Part shown: positions 47,677 to 51,907 of the stretch, piece by piece
How positions within the stretch are numbered: the stretch's first letter is position 1
Layout of the letters: each line of letters begins with the position of its first letter
Assembly: GCA_903825245.1 (NCBI GenBank)
Contig: CAIJZX010000037.1
Location: 1 to 51,907 of the forward strand
Source of the DNA: Candidatus Kerfeldbacteria bacterium
GTDB lineage: Bacteria; Patescibacteriota; Patescibacteriia; SBBC01; CAIJZX01
DNA length: 51,907 nucleotides
Direction of reading: 5' to 3'
Notes under the pieces: model-generated
Database searches by the model: none
The model's input: only the letters and a program-made list of their open reading frames with translations
Told to the model about the DNA's origin: nothing
Translations under genes and position numbers: made by a program

Positions 47677-48037
47677 GATTGATATTTGGCAACGAATTAG
47701 GAGGTTAGTCAAGAAATCAGTATTGCGATGATCACCATCGCGCGACCGATGTCTCGACTATCCGATTGGTAACCGAGTACCTCAGTTTAAAACAAAACAA
47801 AGGTTCATTCTGGTAACGGGTAATACCGGCCGGGGTAGAACCACAAGGACGGTCGAGCATAGCTCTTCGACATCTCGGTATACAAGGGCACTGGTAAAAC
47901 GGCTTCATGCCTACTGGTGTAGTTCCTCTCTTCGATCAATTCGAGTCGAGAAACTACGCCAGTACGCTGGCTATCTTACCCTTAAGGCCTATCAGGCCCA
48001 TTTAACCACAATTATTTGGCTTTCGATAGGCCTTTAA
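47677..48037 (+). ncRNA. Putative structured ncRNA, family unknown
   Basis: Strong promoter, no convincing ORF, long imperfect stem ACTGGtGTAGTT...AACTACgCCAGT and closing stem TTAAGGCCTATC...GATAGGCCTTTAA. Confidence 0.5.
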
Positions 48038-48088
48038 CATATCCAAAATATTTCGAAGTTTGTCGATAAATCATGGTACACTGGCACC

Positions 48089-48526
48089 ATGATGTTTTTG
48101 TTTTTACTTGTCCTGGCCGGAGTAGCGGCAGTTGATCGGTGGTTAAAACTTTTGGCGTTGCACGGGCAAACACACGATTTGGGTTTTGCTTCGTTCATAT
48201 TAGTGAAGAATGACGCCTTAGTGTTTAGTTGGCCGGCGCCGAATAGCGTGGCTATCGGATTAATGTGTGTAGCCATACTACTGGTGGCGATTTTTGCTTG
48301 GCGGACGATGCAATCTCATCGCACAATGTCGATGATCGGTTGTTTACTGATTCTCCTGGGCGCGTTGAGCAATCTTTTTGATCGAATAGCATACGGGTTT
48401 GTGATTGATTGGGCGTATCTCGGGCATTGGTGGCCGGTATTTAATATTGCCGATATGATGATTACAGTTGGCGTAGTTGTGGTGGCGATTAAAATGAAAA
48501 AAACCACAAATAAGATTGACAAATAA
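48089..48526 (+). CDS. lspA: Signal peptidase II
   Basis: GALSNLFDRIAYGFVIDW and FNIADMMITVG. Confidence 0.88.
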   Translation: MMFLFLLVLAGVAAVDRWLKLLALHGQTHDLGFASFILVKNDALVFSWPAPNSVAIGLMCVAILLVAIFAWRTMQSHRTMSMIGCLLILLGALSNLFDRIAYGFVIDWAYLGHWWPVFNIADMMITVGVVVVAIKMKKTTNKIDK

Positions 48527-48550
48527 GGAAAAAAGTGCTAAACTGAATTA
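48522..48550 (+). promoter_or_regulatory. Promoter upstream of CSLREA gene, overlapping the lspA 3' end
   Basis: TTGACA-17-TAAACT; coordinates approximate by a few nt. Confidence 0.5.
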
Positions 48551-48582
48551 CGAGATAAAGCTTTATTAAAAAACATACGTAC

Positions 48583-51159
48583 ATGTCGCACACACTGCGG
48601 GTTTCAATCACCAGTGTTTTTTTGTTGTTAGGAACCCTTCTCTATACCCATTCAATTCATGCCGCGACGATTACCGTAACTGCGTTCACTGATGATGTGA
48701 CGAATAATGGCAATTGTACACTCCGGGAGGCAATCAAAGCAGCGAACACAAACTTAGCGGTTGACGCATGTACGGCCGGGAGTGCTAGCGGAACAGACAC
48801 AATTGTGCTAGCGGGAGATCAACAGAATGCCTACATACTGACCATTCTTGGTGCTGGTGAGGATAACAACGCAACCGGTGACTTAGATATCACTTCAAAT
48901 GTTGCTTTTCAGGGAGCGGGTCGAAACACAACTGGAATTATGGGCTACTATAATGGTGAAGGCGACGTCAATAATTTCAATGATCGAATATTCGATGTAC
49001 ATTCCGGCGGTGTGTTGGCGGCTAGCGACCTTTCGATACTCGGCGGAAACGCTACTGAGAATGGTGGCGGAATAGAAACAGCCGGAACAGTTACACTCAC
49101 TCGGGTTGATGTGGTTTTCAATACGACGACGGCAAGCGGTGGGGCGGTCGATATCAGTGCTGGTGGAAACCTCATTACGCGATACACAAACATGTATTTT
49201 AATGATGCGAGATACGGCGGTGCGATAGAAAGTAATGGCGGAGATTTTACTATTGATCAAAGTTATATTGCCATTAATCAGGCCACGTATGGTTCGGGGG
49301 GTGGTATTGACGATCAGGGGTATGGCACGGGAGTCATTTCTAATACCAGTATCGTCGATAACACGGCCAAGGTTGCCGGTGGGGCGATCGTTAGTGTTGG
49401 CGGAAGTTTAACGCTTGATAGTGATACCATTGTAGAAAATTCGGCCGGAAATTACGACGGCGGTATCACCGGTCATGCAACAATTCAGCGCACAATTATT
49501 AGCGGTAATTCAATTTCCGCGGATAACTCCGAATCGGACTGTACTGGCACGTTTACTTCAGGAGATTATAATTTAATTACCAGTCTTACTGGTTGCACAT
49601 TGACCGGAACGACCGCGCACAATATAACTGGTGTCAAACCAATATTTAACTTTTCTAACGGCGGAGTTACGGCGAATGGGACTGGCGATCTTCCGATCGA
49701 ATATGGTAGTCCAACAATTGACGCCGCTGGGCCTTCGTGTCTTCCTGTCGACGTCGCTGATACCTCGCGTCCGCAACGCGGAACTCACGGACCGAATGCT
49801 TTGTGTGATATAGGTGCCTATGAATATGTCATTGATGAAACGGCACCGGTGGTGAGCGCGGTAGTGAATATAAGCGGCACCACAACCAATAATACACCAA
49901 CCGTCTCTATCACATCTAACGAGACGGGTACGTTGAGTTTTTCCTGTACGACGGGGACGACCTGGACATCAGTGATTACCTCGGTAGGCACAACGATGAC
50001 CAATGTGGTGCTAAATTCTCTGGCCGATGGCCCATATACATGTACAGCTCAAGTCACTGATGCTGCCCAAAACGTTGGCCAGAGCGCGGCTATGAGTTTT
50101 ACGGTGGCAACTATTGTCGCTACGCCGGCACCGATTATCGTCCTTGGTCCTTACACTACTACCCAGACGAATCAAAACATTACAGTGTATGCCACGACTG
50201 GCAATGCGACCTTGAATGTTGCGAATCACACTTTTACTGCAAATGGATCATTTGATTTTATAGCTACGAATTCAGCGGGCAAAACTACGACAAAAACAGT
50301 GACCATCACGAATATTGATAAAGTAGTTCCGGTGATAATCTTAAATGGTGGGGCACTTGTAACGACGAAACCTGGACAGGCATATAGTGATCCTGGCGCG
50401 ACTGCCACTGATGATGTTGATGGGAATATTTCCACCAGCATTACAAAGATAGGCACCGTCAATACTTCCGCAGTTGGAGAATACGCTTACGTGTATTCGG
50501 TTACTGATCGCGCAGGGAATACGACGAGTGTGTCGAGGAAAGTTATTGTGACCGCGCTTATTTCATCTATCAGCTTAACCAAAGGCACATACACTACGAC
50601 ATTTAATGGTAAAAAAAGAACTATCAAACCTCTCGGCACCTACACCGGCCAAGTATTCGCTAAAAAAATGATTGTCGATAAGTATAGTCAACCATTCTAT
50701 GTCTTTATTCCGTTAGACCCGCAAAAATCACCGAATATCGTGGTGGTGAATTATAAAGGAGATATTGTGCGCCGAACTTCTTTGACCTCGTTATCAACCA
50801 AGGGATTCAATATCGATGCCGCATATAATGGCACATCAGCGAATATTGCGATTGGGGCACTTTCGAAGGGCTCATCAGTCCAGCTTTATCGTCTGACATC
50901 GTCAGCGACGCAACTTGTTGGCACGCTCAAACAAGCAACCACGGGCACCGTATTTGTGCGGTTTATGAATCTCATAAGTACGCCGGGTCAAGGGTATGCG
51001 TTAGTCACGGCGGTCAAAGGAAAACCAGGCTCCATTAAAGTTTGGCGCTACAACCCGACGACAAAAAAGTATCCTCAAGTAGCGACATATATTATTAAAA
51101 ATATTATTCTCACGGTTGCTGGTTTAACATTGAAGGCGGGAACAGCTTTGATCCCATAG
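48583..51159 (+). CDS. CSLREA-domain surface protein
   Basis: TVTAFTDDVTNNGNCTLREAIKAANTN...GSASGTDTIVL; Ig-like repeats. Confidence 0.8.
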   Translation: MSHTLRVSITSVFLLLGTLLYTHSIHAATITVTAFTDDVTNNGNCTLREAIKAANTNLAVDACTAGSASGTDTIVLAGDQQNAYILTILGAGEDNNATGDLDITSNVAFQGAGRNTTGIMGYYNGEGDVNNFNDRIFDVHSGGVLAASDLSILGGNATENGGGIETAGTVTLTRVDVVFNTTTASGGAVDISAGGNLITRYTNMYFNDARYGGAIESNGGDFTIDQSYIAINQATYGSGGGIDDQGYGTGVISNTSIVDNTAKVAGGAIVSVGGSLTLDSDTIVENSAGNYDGGITGHATIQRTIISGNSISADNSESDCTGTFTSGDYNLITSLTGCTLTGTTAHNITGVKPIFNFSNGGVTANGTGDLPIEYGSPTIDAAGPSCLPVDVADTSRPQRGTHGPNALCDIGAYEYVIDETAPVVSAVVNISGTTTNNTPTVSITSNETGTLSFSCTTGTTWTSVITSVGTTMTNVVLNSLADGPYTCTAQVTDAAQNVGQSAAMSFTVATIVATPAPIIVLGPYTTTQTNQNITVYATTGNATLNVANHTFTANGSFDFIATNSAGKTTTKTVTITNIDKVVPVIILNGGALVTTKPGQAYSDPGATATDDVDGNISTSITKIGTVNTSAVGEYAYVYSVTDRAGNTTSVSRKVIVTALISSISLTKGTYTTTFNGKKRTIKPLGTYTGQVFAKKMIVDKYSQPFYVFIPLDPQKSPNIVVVNYKGDIVRRTSLTSLSTKGFNIDAAYNGTSANIAIGALSKGSSVQLYRLTSSATQLVGTLKQATTGTVFVRFMNLISTPGQGYALVTAVKGKPGSIKVWRYNPTTKKYPQVATYIIKNIILTVAGLTLKAGTALIP

Positions 51160-51264
51160 AACAACGCCGGTACAGCTTGACAATCGTAACCAAATAACTT
51201 ACTCTCAAAACACTACGGCTTGGCACACGACCCGCCGTGTTGTTTTTGCGGTCAATTTTATCAT

Positions 51265-51907
51265 ATGCCAGGAACCACAACCAGTGCTGCAATTTACGGA
51301 ATTGATGCCCGCCCCGTGACGGTCGAAGTTGACGTGCACGGCGGCTTGCCGAAAATTATGGTGGTTGGATTACCCGACGCGGCGGTGCAAGAAGCACGCG
51401 AGCGAATACGATCGGCGATAAAAAACAGTGGCGGTCATTTTCCCACCACGCACGTCACAATTAGCTTATCGCCGGCCGAATGGCGTAAGGAGGGTTCCGG
51501 TTTTGATTTACCGGTGGCGATTGCATTGTTGATTGCAACCGGGCAAGTACCAGACGTATTTACCGATAAACTGATTGTTGGTGAATTAAATCTTGCCGGA
51601 CAAATAAAATCAACAACCGGTGTTTTAGCGATTGCCGAATTAGCGCGGCGGCTTCACAAACAACTCATCGTACCAGAGGCTAACGCAGCTGAGGCGGCAT
51701 TGATTGACGGCGTTGTGGTTCATCCGTTCTCCACATTAGAACAAGTCATGGAACAAGCGTATGCGACAACGCCGTGGCCGGTCTATACAAACACCAGCTC
51801 ATTAGAACCAACACCGCCGCCGTGGACTATCTGGCCGACCATTCGCGGTCAGGCATCGGCAAAAAGAGCGATGGTTATTGCCGCCGCTGGCGGACACAAC
51901 GTCCTGA
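51265..51907 (+). CDS. comM: YifB/ComM-family Mg-chelatase-like ATPase, truncated at window end
   Basis: GIDARPVTVEVDVHGGLPKIMVVGLPDAAVQEARERIRSAIKNSG...SLSPAEWRKEGSGFDLPVAIALL. Confidence 0.92.
   Translation, partial: MPGTTTSAAIYGIDARPVTVEVDVHGGLPKIMVVGLPDAAVQEARERIRSAIKNSGGHFPTTHVTISLSPAEWRKEGSGFDLPVAIALLIATGQVPDVFTDKLIVGELNLAGQIKSTTGVLAIAELARRLHKQLIVPEANAAEAALIDGVVVHPFSTLEQVMEQAYATTPWPVYTNTSSLEPTPPPWTIWPTIRGQASAKRAMVIAAAGGHNVL

Noticed and set aside
1-51907. CRISPR arrays, IS elements, prophage genes
   Set aside because: No regularly spaced direct repeats, transposase or phage structural genes seen; the only recombinase is a Xer-type gene in a normal context

Overview
Window of about 52 kb of gene-dense bacterial DNA. 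Small information genes, leaderless-looking starts and very large CSLREA/GH43/LamG-type surface proteins suggest a Patescibacteria/CPR-like genome; this is inference, since no rRNA is present. I support about 45 CDS: a PfkB kinase, DedA, dCMP deaminase, NadR-like adenylyltransferase, an ABC exporter, an alkyltransferase-like protein, a zincin, MscL, an MgtA-type P-ATPase, a PAS protein, PilT, NUDIX, an aldose epimerase, a ferredoxin, a DsbA-like protein, a three-gene giant surface-protein cluster (21.5-34 kb), DUF2079, a tyrosine recombinase, two small HTH proteins, two CSLREA proteins, rpsO-NYN-hyp-pnp, a cytidylate-kinase-like protein, lspA and a truncated comM. Five intact tRNAs are visible: Gly-TCC, Pro-TGG, Arg-TCG, His-GTG and Arg-TCT. 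The most unusual signal is around these tRNA genes. Every locus carries extra non-coding structure: degenerate tRNA-like half copies, long perfect stems extending the acceptor stem, and a roughly 90-105 nt structured element present in three copies. That element shows compensatory changes in two hairpins (conserved AACTGCTT hairpin apex; TGTT..AACA versus TGTA..TACA). I could not match it to any RNA family I know. A second candidate is an orphan transcript of about 350 nt at 47.68-48.04 kb behind a consensus promoter. Further observations are a shared TTGACA-N16/17 promoter with an extended TGATAG -10 in front of four small-ORF units, a likely frameshifted gene at 3.0-3.6 kb, and an uncharacterised C-terminal domain shared by the two CSLREA proteins.
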